Shown here: one piece after another, positions 39,282 to 48,020 of the stretch
Numbering within the stretch: the first letter of the stretch is position 1
How the letters are laid out: each line of letters opens with the position of its first letter
Origin: JACVRW01 sp963734365
Lineage (GTDB): Bacteria; Actinomycetota; Thermoleophilia; Solirubrobacterales; Thermoleophilaceae
Length of the DNA stretch: 64,000 nt
Assembly (NCBI GenBank): GCA_963734365.1
Contig: CAVTGV010000004.1
Location: 682,001 to 746,000, forward strand
Direction of reading: 5' to 3'
Position numbers and translations under genes: made by a program
The notes under the pieces: generated by a model
The model's input: the letters and a program-made list of their open reading frames with translations, nothing else
The model's database searches: none
Told to the model about the DNA's origin: nothing

Positions 39282-39878
39282 TCAGGCGCCCAGCGACCGC
39301 CGCATCGAGCGCCGCGCGCGCCTGAAGACCTCCGGGTCGCGCGAGAGCTGAAAGCCGTAGCTCGCAGCCGCGGCCAGGGCGTTGAGCTGGAAGGCCACAT
39401 CGGCCGGCTCGGTCTCGGGCGGTAGCTCGCCTGCGTCGATGGCGGTGGAGACCTCCCGCTGGAGCACTCCGAGCCATCGCTTGACCACACCGGCGACAGC
39501 GTCGCGAAGCGGGCCGGGCCTGGCGTCGAACTCGACGGTGGCCGTGGTCAGAAAGCACCCGCCCGGCAGCACCTCGCGCTCGTGGTAGTGGAGCCAGCTG
39601 TCGCAGAGCGCCAGAAGCCGGGCCAGCCCGGGGTCCTCATCCGCGACGGGCCTCCAGACTTCGTCGGTGAACTGGTCGACGGCGGCGTTGAGGGCCGCCA
39701 TCTGCAGGTCCTGCTTGCTGCCGAACAGGCTGTAGACGCTGCTCTTCTGCATCTCCACCTCGCCGGCCAGGCCCCCGATGGTCAACCCCCCGAGGCCCTC
39801 GACCGAGGCGCGATCGACGGCGGCATCGGTGACGGCCGCTCGGGTCTCGGCGACGGCTGCTGTGGAGCGGCGCGGCAT
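39282..39878 (-). CDS. TetR/AcrR family regulator
   Basis: A 198-residue repressor-type protein. The N-terminal HTH (residues about 15-65) contains GLTIGGLAGEVEMQKSSVY followed by LFGSKQDLQMAALNA, the TetR signature; the rest is the ligand-binding helical domain. TATCAT lies 8 nt before its ATG. Divergent from the metallo-beta-lactamase-like gene, with paired repeats between them, so it probably controls itself and the downstream cluster of three genes. Confidence 0.9.
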   Translation of the reverse strand: MPRRSTAAVAETRAAVTDAAVDRASVEGLGGLTIGGLAGEVEMQKSSVYSLFGSKQDLQMAALNAAVDQFTDEVWRPVADEDPGLARLLALCDSWLHYHEREVLPGGCFLTTATVEFDARPGPLRDAVAGVVKRWLGVLQREVSTAIDAGELPPETEPADVAFQLNALAAAASYGFQLSRDPEVFRRARRSMRRSLGA

Positions 39879-39886
39879 CGCTAGCG

Positions 39887-39914
39887 ATGATACCGTACGA
39901 CCGTACGATATAGA
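39887..39914. promoter_or_regulatory. Divergent promoters with tandem CCGTACGA operator
   Basis: CCGTACGA occurs twice in tandem (39893-39908); each half contains the palindrome CGTACG, so the whole is a two-site dyad, between TATCAT (for tetR, minus strand) and TATAGA (for the hydrolase, plus strand). Binding of TetR here would cover both -10 elements. Confidence 0.6.
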
Positions 39915-39925
39915 CGGAGGAACGG

Positions 39926-40780
39926 ATGAGGGTCCGGTGGCTGGGATGGGCGGGAGTGGAGGTCGAGGCCGAGGGTGCCGCGGTGGTGATCGATCCGCTG
40001 GCCGACGCCGGTGCCACGTTCGCCCCGCTCGGAGAGGTCGCGAGCCGGGCCGAGCTGCCGTCGGTGGTGGCCCCCGAAGCTCGAGGTACCGCTCTCGCGG
40101 GGCTGGTCAGTCACCTGCACCGCGACCACACCGACGCCGACGCCCTCGCAGGGGCCCTGGCCGCCGGCGCCACGGTGCACGAGCCCGTCTGGCCTGGAGG
40201 CGCTGAGGTCGAGAACCTCGCGTTGGCGCAGGCCAACGCGGAGCTCGAGCGGGCGGGCCTGAGTAGAAGAGCGGTCGAGACGTGGGAGCGGGTCGAGGTC
40301 GGCCCGTTCGTGCTCACCGCGCTGCCGGCGGTCGATGGCCTCGGGGATCCCCAGGTCTCGTGGCTGGTGGAGGCGGAGGGTCAACGGGTGCTCCACCTCG
40401 GCGACACGCTCTTCCACGGCTACTGGTGGCGCATGGCTCGCCGTCACGGGCCATTCGACGTCGTCTTCGCGCCGATCAACGGGGCGAGAGTCGACTTTCC
40501 ACATCTGCAGCCCTCGAGCGATCTGGCGGCCGCGATGGACCCGGAGCAGGCCGCGCTCGCCGGTGAGCTGCTCCGTGCCGGGACGGTCGTGCCCATGCAC
40601 TACGACGGCTACGAGCTCGATCCCTGGTACCGCCCGGTCGCCGACGAAGCCGCGCGCTTTCGCGCGGCGGCCTTGGACCGCTCGTACGAGGTGCGGGTGC
40701 TCGAGCCGGGGGAGAGCCTCGACGTGGCCACTCTTGGGCGCGCGACCGGCGCGGAGGCGGCGCTGTGGCGCTGTGGCTGA
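39926..40780 (+). CDS. Metallo-beta-lactamase fold hydrolase
   Basis: A 284-residue protein of the UlaG-like/MBL superfamily. The metal motif HLHRDHTDADAL (HxHxDH) lies near residue 70, followed by LHLGDTLFHGYW and VPMHYDGYE, which supply the later aspartate and histidine ligands. The substrate is unknown. GGAGGA precedes the ATG. First gene of the unit that the divergent TetR probably controls. Confidence 0.85.
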   Translation: MRVRWLGWAGVEVEAEGAAVVIDPLADAGATFAPLGEVASRAELPSVVAPEARGTALAGLVSHLHRDHTDADALAGALAAGATVHEPVWPGGAEVENLALAQANAELERAGLSRRAVETWERVEVGPFVLTALPAVDGLGDPQVSWLVEAEGQRVLHLGDTLFHGYWWRMARRHGPFDVVFAPINGARVDFPHLQPSSDLAAAMDPEQAALAGELLRAGTVVPMHYDGYELDPWYRPVADEAARFRAAALDRSYEVRVLEPGESLDVATLGRATGAEAALWRCG

Positions 40781-41316
40781 CGCTCGCCGGCTGGGCTGCG
40801 CTCGAGTTCGGTCTGCGGGTACGCGAACGCATAGCGGGCAGGGGCAGTACCGCCCATGATCGCGCTACGCGCGCGCTGGTCGCCGTCACGCTCGGGGGCG
40901 CCGTCGCGGTGGCCGTGGTGGCCGCGTCGCGGGCGACAGCGCCTCAGATCGCCGGCCCCTTCCGGGCGGCGGGTTTGGTGGTGATGTGGCTGGGACTCGG
41001 GATCCGCGTGTGGGCGATCGCAGCGCTCGGCCGCGCGTTTCGCACGACTGTCGAAGTCGATCCCGGGCAGGCCGTGGTCTCCAGCGGCCCATACCGGTGG
41101 GTCCGCCACCCCTCCTACAGCGGGTTGCTGATGATCGTGACCGGGTGCGGCCTCGCAGCCGGGAACTGGCTCGCGCTGGCCGTGTGCGCCTTTCTGCCGC
41201 TACCGGCGTTGCTGCGGCGCATCCAGGTCGAGGAAGCTGAGCTGACCAGGGTTCTCGGCGACCGCTACCGCGCCTACCAGGCGCAGACCAAGCGTCTGAT
41301 TCCCGGCCTCTGGTGA
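40765..41316 (+). CDS. Isoprenylcysteine carboxyl methyltransferase (ICMT) family protein
   Basis: A 183-residue integral membrane protein with about four spans. The conserved C-terminal region YRWVRHPSYSGLLMIVTG and AEEAELTRVLGDRYRAYQ-like ending (EEAELTRVLGDRYRAYQAQ) are those of ICMT/PEMT-type methyltransferases. Bacterial members methylate varied lipophilic substrates; none can be named. It begins inside the end of the upstream gene (16 bp overlap). Confidence 0.82.
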   Translation: MALWLTLAGWAALEFGLRVRERIAGRGSTAHDRATRALVAVTLGGAVAVAVVAASRATAPQIAGPFRAAGLVVMWLGLGIRVWAIAALGRAFRTTVEVDPGQAVVSSGPYRWVRHPSYSGLLMIVTGCGLAAGNWLALAVCAFLPLPALLRRIQVEEAELTRVLGDRYRAYQAQTKRLIPGLW

Positions 41317-41388
41317 TCGAGCAGCTCCCGTTCCGTTGTCGCCGCCGGCGGTGTCTGAACTCACAACGCGAACGAGGGGAGAACGGCA

Positions 41389-42039
41389 ATGGGGAGGATC
41401 GTCATAAGCGAGAACGTCTCGCTCGACGGAGTGATCGAGGACCCGGCCGGTGTCGACGGCTTCAGGCTTGGCGGCTGGTTCTTCGAGACCGATCGCGGCG
41501 AGGACGGCGAACGCTTCACGCTCGACACGACGCTGAGCGCCGAGGCGCTTCTGCTGGGCCGGCGAAGCTACGAGTTCTTCTCCGCGACGTGGCCGTCCCG
41601 GGGTGGCGAGCTGGCGGACAAGATGAACGGCGTGCCCAAGTACGTCGTGTCCTCGACCCTCGAGGATCCCGGCTGGAACAACTCGACGGTGCTGAAGGGC
41701 GACGTGGTGACCGAGGTCTCGAAGCTGAAGCAGGAGCTGGACGGGGAGATCGTCGTCTTCGGGAGCGGCCAGCTCGCGCGCACGCTGCTCGAGCACGACC
41801 TCGTCGACGAGCTGCGGCTGATGATCTACCCCGTCGTGCTCGGTGCCGGCGCACGCCTCTTCGGCGAGACCAGCGACAAGACACCCGTGCGCCTCGTGGA
41901 CACGCAGACCGTCGGTGACGGCATCGCCATCCTCACCTACGAGCCCGTCCGAGGCGCCGAGCGGGCGTCGAACGGCGCCAGTGTTCAGGACAAGCGCGCC
42001 GCCGCTCTGCGCCAGGCGGGGATCCGCGAGAGCGCCTAA
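41389..42039 (+). CDS. Dihydrofolate reductase family protein (RibD C-terminal-like)
   Basis: A 216-residue protein with the DHFR/RibD fold: ISENVSLDGVIEDP at the start, LLLGRRSYEFFSATWPS in the middle, and VVFGSGQLARTLLEHDLVDEL and YPVVLGAGARLF later. These proteins bind NADPH and are common stand-alone reductases of unknown substrate in actinobacteria. GAGGGGAG precedes the ATG. It may share the TetR-controlled unit. The 3' end overlaps the converging HD gene by 4 bp. Confidence 0.85.
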   Translation: MGRIVISENVSLDGVIEDPAGVDGFRLGGWFFETDRGEDGERFTLDTTLSAEALLLGRRSYEFFSATWPSRGGELADKMNGVPKYVVSSTLEDPGWNNSTVLKGDVVTEVSKLKQELDGEIVVFGSGQLARTLLEHDLVDELRLMIYPVVLGAGARLFGETSDKTPVRLVDTQTVGDGIAILTYEPVRGAERASNGASVQDKRAAALRQAGIRESA

Positions 42040-42608
42040 GCGCGCCCCTCGAGGCCCAGCTCGCCGGCGCGTTCCTCGAGTGCCCCGATCACGAAGGCCA
42101 CGTGCTCGTCGAACTCCACGCCGAGCTCCTCGGCCCCCTCGCGCACCTCGTCGCGGTTGACCCCGGCGGCGAAGCTCGGCTGCTTGAGCTTCTTCTTGAC
42201 CGACTTCGGGGTCATTCCGTGCACGCCGTCGGGACGGACATACGAACAGGCGGCGATGAAGCCCGACAGCTCGTCCACGGCGTAGAGGGTCTTGGCCATG
42301 CGTGTCTCACGCGGCACGCCCAGGAAGCTGGCGTGCCCGGCCACGGCCTCGATCAGCTCGGGCGGGTAGTCGCGCTCCTCGAACAGCTCGAGCGCCTTGC
42401 GCGGGTGGCCGGTCGAGAGGTCGGGGTAGCGCTCGTAGTCGAGGTCGTGCAGCAGGCCGGTGGCTCCCCACAGCTCCTCGTCCTCGTCCCATTCACGCGC
42501 GTAGGCGCGCATCGCGGTCTCCACTCCGAGCATGTGCTTGCGGAGTGAGTCGGACTCGGTCCACTCGCAGACCAGGCCCCAGGCTTCGTCTCGCGTGGGC
42601 TTCGGCAT
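42036..42608 (-). CDS. HD-domain hydrolase
   Basis: A 190-residue HDIG-type protein. LRKHMLGVETAMRAYA, GLLHDLDYERYP and AVAGHASFLG give the ordered His, His-Asp and His ligands of the HD superfamily; TMAKTLYAVDELSGF-like ARMAKTLYAVDELSG follows with the last aspartate. It is probably a phosphohydrolase acting on nucleotides. TACCCT lies 9 nt before the ATG of MPKPTRDEAW on the minus strand, supporting this start and a leaderless mRNA. Confidence 0.85.
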   Translation of the reverse strand: MPKPTRDEAWGLVCEWTESDSLRKHMLGVETAMRAYAREWDEDEELWGATGLLHDLDYERYPDLSTGHPRKALELFEERDYPPELIEAVAGHASFLGVPRETRMAKTLYAVDELSGFIAACSYVRPDGVHGMTPKSVKKKLKQPSFAAGVNRDEVREGAEELGVEFDEHVAFVIGALEERAGELGLEGRA

Positions 42609-42748
42609 CAGGACGGCAGGGTATCCGGGAGGGTGAGCGATCCTCTCTACCCCACGGTCAGCGCCTTGCACGTCGCGCGTCGCGCGATGCCCCTTTGCAT
42701 GGAAGGCGACAGCCGACGCCTTCTGTCTCATGTACTGCTCCTGCGCAC

Positions 42749-43801
42749 TCAGGGGTTTCGTGGGGGACGCGGAGGCGTGATCATGACTGCGCGGGCCGGG
42801 TCGATGCGCACTCCGACCACGTCGCCTGGACTCGGCGGGGGCTGGTCAAAAGGCAGGTGTATGTGCAATGTCTCGCTGGCTGCGAGCGCGACCTCCCAGC
42901 GTCCAGGACCGGGTGATACGCGCTCCACCGTCGCGCGGAGAGGGGCGCTGCCGGGCGCGACCATGTGGATCGCCGTTGCCCAGGTGGCCAGCGTCGCAGA
43001 GCCAGGGCCGCCCGTGGCTGGGACGCCGCAGGGTGCACCGTCGATGAGCACCTGGCCGGACCCGTCGATCTGGACCGCCAGCACATTCTCGTAGCCGACC
43101 AGGCGCGCGACGGTGGCGTTTGCCGGCTGCTGCACGACTAACGCTGGATCGTCGATCTGTCGGATCGCCCCATCCGCCAGAACTGCGATCTGGTCGGCGA
43201 GCCGCAGCGCCTCCTCGGCGCGGTGCGATACGTGGACGACCGTAATGGAGCGGTCGCTTAGGGCGCGTTCGAGATCATCGAAGAAGGCTCGGCGCCCTTC
43301 GGCGTCGAGACCGGCAGCGGGCTCGTCGAGGAGCAGCAGCTGGGGTCCGATCGCCAGGGCGCGCGCGAGGCTGACGCGCTGCGCTTCTCCGCCCGAGAGC
43401 GAGAGCGCCTTCCGGTCCGCGAGGGACGGCACGTTGAGGCGTTCGAGAGCCGCGAGGGCGGCGGCTCTCCGCGCTGCCGCATCGATGCCTCGCCAGCGCA
43501 ATGGCAGCTCGACGTTGCGGGCCACGCTTGTGGCGAGCAGACCCGGCCGCTGCGTCGCGTACCCGACGCTGCGCCTCAGCTCCAGGTCCGCGTCGGCGAT
43601 CGGCTCTCCGTTGACCGCGACCAGCCCGGTGGTGGGGGCATCGAGGCCGGCGAGGAGGCGGAGCAGCGTCGTCTTGCCGGCGCCGTTGGGTCCGAGCACC
43701 GCCAGCCGTTCGCCCGCCTCCAGGTCGAGCTGGTCGATCGCGAGCACCTCACGCCCGCCACGGCGGTGGCGGACGGCGCGCAGGCTTACGACTGCGCCCA
43801 C
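42749..43801 (-). CDS. tupC: Tungstate/molybdate-type ABC transporter ATP-binding protein
   Basis: A 350-residue ATPase energising import. Walker A is GPNGAGKTT, the signature is LSGGEAQRVSLARALA and Walker B is LLLLDEPAAGLD. Residues about 250-350 form a C-terminal regulatory (TOBE-like) domain, as in molybdate importers. The GTG start overlaps the permease stop by 16 bp. Metal specificity is inferred from the TupA homologue in the same operon. Confidence 0.85.
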   Translation of the reverse strand: MGAVVSLRAVRHRRGGREVLAIDQLDLEAGERLAVLGPNGAGKTTLLRLLAGLDAPTTGLVAVNGEPIADADLELRRSVGYATQRPGLLATSVARNVELPLRWRGIDAAARRAAALAALERLNVPSLADRKALSLSGGEAQRVSLARALAIGPQLLLLDEPAAGLDAEGRRAFFDDLERALSDRSITVVHVSHRAEEALRLADQIAVLADGAIRQIDDPALVVQQPANATVARLVGYENVLAVQIDGSGQVLIDGAPCGVPATGGPGSATLATWATAIHMVAPGSAPLRATVERVSPGPGRWEVALAASETLHIHLPFDQPPPSPGDVVGVRIDPARAVMITPPRPPRNP

Positions 43802-44439
43802 GCTGCGGCGCGCTGCTGGACTGACGTGAGTACCGCGTTGATCGTGAAGGCGAGCGCCAGCAGGATCGCCGCGTAGACGAGCGCCTCGTTGAAGTCGCCC
43901 TTGCCGACCTGCTCGACGATCGATGTGGTCATGACCTGCGTCTGGCCGTGGATGTTGCCGCCTACGATCGTCGCGGCGCCGACCTCCGAGATCGCGTGGC
44001 CGAAACCGGCCATCGCGGCGGCGAGGAGGGGGACGCGCGCCTCGATCCACAATCGCCAGACAAGCTGAGGCGTGTTGGCGCCGAGCGCCCGGAGCTGGTC
44101 GGGCAGCTCCGCCGGGAGCGCTTGGAGCCCCGCCATCGTGATCCCGGCGATCAGCGGGGCCGCGATCAGAACCTGGGCGATGATCATCCCGCGGAGGGTG
44201 TAGATCAGTTCGAGGTTGCCAAGAGGGCCGCTGCGCCAAAGCGCCAGGGCGACCAGGAGCCCGACGACAACCGTCGGGACCGCCATGCCGGTATTGACTG
44301 CCGTGGCAAACACACCACGACCCCTGCGACGCCCCAGCGCGAGCCAGGTGCCAACTGGAACACCAAGCACGACAGCGATCGCCGTCGCGCTCAGCGACAC
44401 GAGAGCCGACCGCGCGAGCACCTCATGGACGGCGTCCAT
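43786..44439 (-). CDS. tupB: Tungstate-type ABC transporter permease
   Basis: A 217-residue membrane protein with five or six spans and the permease EAA-like loop ELPDQLRALGANTPQLVW. Family segments ISEVGAATIVGGNIHGQT and TSIVEQVGKGDFNEAL match TupB/permeases for tungstate. The ATG overlaps the restored tupA stop (TGATG). Because of the tupA frameshift the frame upstream stays open into it, so the sequence as given could encode a binding-protein/permease fusion. Confidence 0.88.
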   Translation of the reverse strand: MDAVHEVLARSALVSLSATAIAVVLGVPVGTWLALGRRRGRGVFATAVNTGMAVPTVVVGLLVALALWRSGPLGNLELIYTLRGMIIAQVLIAAPLIAGITMAGLQALPAELPDQLRALGANTPQLVWRLWIEARVPLLAAAMAGFGHAISEVGAATIVGGNIHGQTQVMTTSIVEQVGKGDFNEALVYAAILLALAFTINAVLTSVQQRAAAWAQS

Positions 44440-45276
44440 CAGCCCTCCGCGTCGGGGACGAACAGTTGCTGCCCGTACTCCTTGACGCCGAAGCTCCCGA
44501 TCTCGTCCTGGGTCTCCGGGGAGGTGATCCAGTCGGAGAACTCCTGCGCGCAGGCGCGGTTCCGTCTTGTGGCTCTTGACGACAATCACGTGGTAAGGGT
44601 TCAGCAGATCCTTGCCGCCTTCGACCAGCAGGTCGAGGTCGAGGTTGTCGGTAGCCAGGAACGTGCCTCTATCGGACAGCGTGTAGGCCTGCTTCTGACT
44701 CGCGATCGTGAGCGTCTCGCCCATTCCCTGGCCGGTTTCGATGTACCAGGAGCCCTTTGGCTCAATCCCCGCTGCCTCCCAAATGGATAGCTCCTTCGTA
44801 TTCGTGCCCGACTCGTCAGAGCGCGAGGCGAAAGGCGCTTCGGCCTTCGCGATCCCCGTGAACGCCTCGGCCGCGGAGGCCCTGCCCTTGACGTGGGCCG
44901 GATCGTCCGCCGGCCCGACGACGATGAAGTCGTTGTGCATCACGGCCTTGCGGCTCACGCCGTGACCGCCGTCCATGTACTCCTGCTCCGCTTCCGGGGA
45001 GTGCACCAGGAGAACGTCGGCGTCGCCCCGCTCGCCCAGCTCGAGTGCTTCACCGGACCCCACGGCGATTGTCTTCACCGAGCAACCAGAGTCGTCTTGG
45101 AAGCGGGGGATCAGGTCGTCGAGGAGGCCCGAGTCCTGGGTGCTGGTCGTGGTGGCGAGAATCATCTGCCCCTTGTCGGTTCCCGACTGCGATCCGCCCG
45201 AGTCGTCGTCGCCACCGCAGGCCGCGATCCCGAGCACGACCAGGAGGGCGAGAAGGACTGCCGCCGCGCCCCTCAT
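44439..45276 (-). pseudogene. tupA: Tungstate-binding lipoprotein, frameshifted near its 3' end
   Basis: The protein begins with a lipoprotein signal (lipobox GIAAC, then GGDDD) and the TupA signature ILATTTSTQDSGLLDDLIP. It reads normally to NPYHVIVVKSHKT, after which the frame is wrong. Skipping one base at 44562/44563 restores RACAQEFSDWITSPETQ through to YGQQLFVPDAEG and a stop exactly at the tupB start, giving about 278 residues. The binding fold for tungstate or molybdate is otherwise complete. Either a real lesion or a base-calling error. Confidence 0.8.
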
Positions 45277-46202
45277 GCGGCCGGCCTCAGCTCACCACTT
45301 CTGGAGAGGTCGTAGCCCGGCATAGCGACCAGGCGGGCGTGCACGCTCGATTCGGCAAGCGTCGCCAGCAGCGGCTCGACGGTGCGCTTCGCGGCTGGGT
45401 CCAGCGCCAGCTCGAAGGGTTCGCTGATCACCGGCACCCAATCGAGGCCGGCCGACTCAGCCACCGCGCGCACGGCCAGTCCAGCATCGGCCGCGCCGGT
45501 CGCGACAGCGGCTGCGACCGCCAAGTGCGATTCCGCCGGCTCGCCCAGTTCCGGACGCGGAGCACACCCTGCGGCCAGCATCAGCCGCTCCAGCAGGAGC
45601 CGCGATCCCGTACCCGCCGGGCGCCAGGCGATGCGCCGCCCGTCGAGATCGGCCACGGCCTCGATGCCGTGCGGGTTGCCGCGTGCAACCACCAAGCCCT
45701 GCTCGCGTCGCCAGAGGTGCACCAGCTCGACGGCCGCCCCGCCGAGAGCCCCGCGAGCTATCGGGTCGTTCCACTGACCGCTGGCTTGATCGAGCAAGTG
45801 CAGGGTCACCGCATCCGCCGCGCCGCGCGACAGCTGGACGATGCCGTTGACGCTTCCCCTGGGACCCGGAACGACTGAGACGGCGTTGCCAGCAGCTCGG
45901 AGCAGGAGGTCGAGTGCAGGGTCGTCACTGCCGCCCACGCGGAGCGCCTGTTCGTCTGCGCGCCAGCGGGCGGCACGCGCGCTGCCGCCGACCGCGACTA
46001 CGAACCTCGATCGGGGGCTTCCGGACAGGACACCGGCGTCGCGAAGCGCCGTGTAGGAGCGCGCAGCGGTCCCCGCCGAGCACCCAACCTCACGGGCGAG
46101 CTTCCGCACGCCGGGCATGGACTCACCCTCGGACCACCGCGCAGCCGCGATCTCCTTCGCGAGGTGTGCTGCTAGAGAGGCAGAACCCATCTGTACCGGC
46201 AC
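45273..46202 (-). CDS. GntR-type winged-helix regulator with periplasmic-binding-like sensor domain
   Basis: A 309-residue protein. Residues about 5-75 form a GntR-like winged helix (GVRKLAREVGCSAGTAARSY), and about 110-300 a solute-binding-protein-like domain (RIAWRPAGTGSRLLLERLM) of the kind found in regulators beside molybdate and tungstate transporters. It overlaps tupA by 4 bp, so it should control the tup operon in response to the oxyanion. The start is GTG, with ATG four codons later as an alternative. CTGTACCGGCACAG at its start is a possible operator. Confidence 0.75.
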   Translation of the reverse strand: MPVQMGSASLAAHLAKEIAAARWSEGESMPGVRKLAREVGCSAGTAARSYTALRDAGVLSGSPRSRFVVAVGGSARAARWRADEQALRVGGSDDPALDLLLRAAGNAVSVVPGPRGSVNGIVQLSRGAADAVTLHLLDQASGQWNDPIARGALGGAAVELVHLWRREQGLVVARGNPHGIEAVADLDGRRIAWRPAGTGSRLLLERLMLAAGCAPRPELGEPAESHLAVAAAVATGAADAGLAVRAVAESAGLDWVPVISEPFELALDPAAKRTVEPLLATLAESSVHARLVAMPGYDLSRSGELRPAA

Positions 46203-46223
46203 AGCACGATACAGACGGACCCT

Positions 46224-46540
46224 CTACACGCGTGTGGTGGTGATAGGCGCACGTCCAATTAGCGTCTCGACCGCGTCCACGATCTCGACGTCGACATGGC
46301 CGTTGCAGCTCATGGCCCCGGTAGCCGGAGCGAGCACGCACGAGCGTACAACGCGCGTGCCGCCTCGCTTGGTCGGACGCGAGCTCGTCCTGCTTGCCGC
46401 CATCGGTGTCGGGGGTCGGGGCGTCGTTCATGCTCGCCGTGTAGTTGGCGTTCGGGGTCGGGTCGGTCACGCGTCCATAGAAGCCGGCGCCGACGACCTC
46501 GACGCGATCCTCGGGTGAAGACCACCCCGGGGCCGCCCGG
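46224..46540 (-). pseudogene. Possible remnant of a protein gene
   Basis: Two stretches with coding-like codon use lie in different minus-strand frames: EDRVEVVGAGFYGRVTDPTP and onward (about 46380-46515), then VLAPATGAMSCNGHVDVEIV to a stop at 46224. One frameshift near 46380 would join them. No start codon or upstream part is recognisable, and no family is recognised. Confidence 0.3.
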
Positions 46541-46635
46541 GGCCACCCAACACCCGCAACCGACAACAAACGAAAACACCCGAACCCGCCCCGTGGAAGG
46601 AAAACCCCGACCAGCAGCAAACACCCACAAAGCCC
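46517..46635 (+). other. T-depleted, C/A-rich leader before murA
   Basis: Of 119 bases only one (46594) is T on the plus strand, and after 46545 G is also scarce. Such C-rich, unstructured RNA resembles Rho-binding sites. No reading frame is convincing. It lies in the 495-bp gap between the tup regulator and murA. Confidence 0.45.
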
Positions 46636-46697
46636 TCATGACCTTCGATACCCTTGCCCGTCCGCTGGCGAGCCCCTTTCCCCGGACCGATCCCCGC

Positions 46698-47999
46698 ATG
46701 CAGAAGTTCATCATCGAGGGCGGTGCTCCCCTCTCCGGGACCATCGCCCCCGCAGGAAACAAGAATGCCGCTCTGCCCGTGCTCGCCGCGTCGCTCCTGA
46801 CGCGCGAAGAGGTCGTGCTCCGAAACATCCCCCACATCCGCGACGTGGAGGCGATGCTGGAGTTGCTGCGCCGGCTCGACGTGAAGGTCGAATGGCGCGA
46901 CGAGAACGTGGTGGCCCTGCAGGCCGACGCGGTCTCCCACACCGACGTGGACCGCGAGTGCGCCGAGCGCATCCGTGCCTCGTTCCTGCTCGCCGGGCCT
47001 CTGCTGGCCCGCTTCGGCCGCGCGGCGATGCCGCCCCCGGGGGGCGACGTGATCGGCCGCCGGCGCCTCGACCCGCACCTGGACGCCTTCCGGGCCCTGG
47101 GCGCCGAGGTGGCCTCGGACCGCTCCTACTTCCACCTCAAGGCCCCGGACGGCCTGCACGCCTGCGACTTCTTCATGGACGAGCCGTCGGTGATGGCCAC
47201 CGAGAACGCTCTCATGGCGGCCGCGCTCACGCCGGGGTCCACCGTGATCCACAACGCCGCGTCCGAGCCCCACGTGCAGGATCTCGCCCGGCTGCTGATG
47301 CAGATGGGCGCGCGCATCGAGGGCATCGGCTCCAACCTGATGATCGTGCATGGCCAGGAGGAGCTGGGCGGCGCCGACCACACGATCGGGCCCGATCACA
47401 TCGAGATCGGCTCGTTCATCGCGCTGGCGGCCTGCACCGGCGGTGAGCTGCGCATCAAGGACTGCCTGGCCGACGACCTGCGCATGACCAAGCTGGCCTT
47501 CGAGCGGCTGGGCTGCCGCATCGAATACGACGGGGCCGACGTGCTCGTGCCGGCGGGCCAGCAGCTGCGTATACGCTCGGACGAGGGCGATGCCGTGTCC
47601 AAGATCGAGGACGGCCCCTGGCCCGCCTTCCCGGCCGACCTCACGAGCATCGCGCTCGCCATGGCCACCCAGGCCGAGGGCCTGGTCCTGATCCACGAGA
47701 AGATGTTCGAGAACCGGCTGTTCTTCGTCGACAAGCTGGTCTCGATGGGCGCTCGGGTGATCGTCTGCGACCCGCACCGCGCGGTCGTGAGCGGCCCGAG
47801 CCGGCTTCACGGCGAGCGCCTCTCGAGCCCGGACATCCGGGCGGGCATGGCCTTGCTCATCGCGGCGCTATGCGCGGACGGAACCTCCGAGATCGCGAAC
47901 ATCCGCGAGATCGACCGCGGCTACGAGCGCATCGACGAGCGGCTGCGGGCCCTGGGCGCGCGGATCGAGCGCGTGGCCTCCGAGCTGGTCCCCGCCTAG
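46698..47999 (+). CDS. murA: UDP-N-acetylglucosamine 1-carboxyvinyltransferase
   Basis: A 433-residue enzyme of the EPSP synthase superfamily, first step of peptidoglycan precursor synthesis in the cytosol. GGAPLSGTIAPAGNKNAALP at the N-terminus and the loop PPGGDVIGRRRLDPH are clear. The loop cysteine that fosfomycin attacks (Cys115 in E. coli) is aspartate, at residue 117, as in mycobacteria, so intrinsic fosfomycin resistance is expected. The ATG of MQKFIIEGG is used; an ATG 20 codons upstream is possible. The his genes follow after 21 bp. Confidence 0.92.
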   Translation: MQKFIIEGGAPLSGTIAPAGNKNAALPVLAASLLTREEVVLRNIPHIRDVEAMLELLRRLDVKVEWRDENVVALQADAVSHTDVDRECAERIRASFLLAGPLLARFGRAAMPPPGGDVIGRRRLDPHLDAFRALGAEVASDRSYFHLKAPDGLHACDFFMDEPSVMATENALMAAALTPGSTVIHNAASEPHVQDLARLLMQMGARIEGIGSNLMIVHGQEELGGADHTIGPDHIEIGSFIALAACTGGELRIKDCLADDLRMTKLAFERLGCRIEYDGADVLVPAGQQLRIRSDEGDAVSKIEDGPWPAFPADLTSIALAMATQAEGLVLIHEKMFENRLFFVDKLVSMGARVIVCDPHRAVVSGPSRLHGERLSSPDIRAGMALLIAALCADGTSEIANIREIDRGYERIDERLRALGARIERVASELVPA

Positions 48000-48020
48000 T
48001 CCGGCGACGGAGGAGCGGGC

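Noticed and set aside
43786..45276. Natural TupA-TupB fusion protein
   Set aside because: The alternative frame restores a complete TupA C-terminus and a stop exactly at the tupB start.
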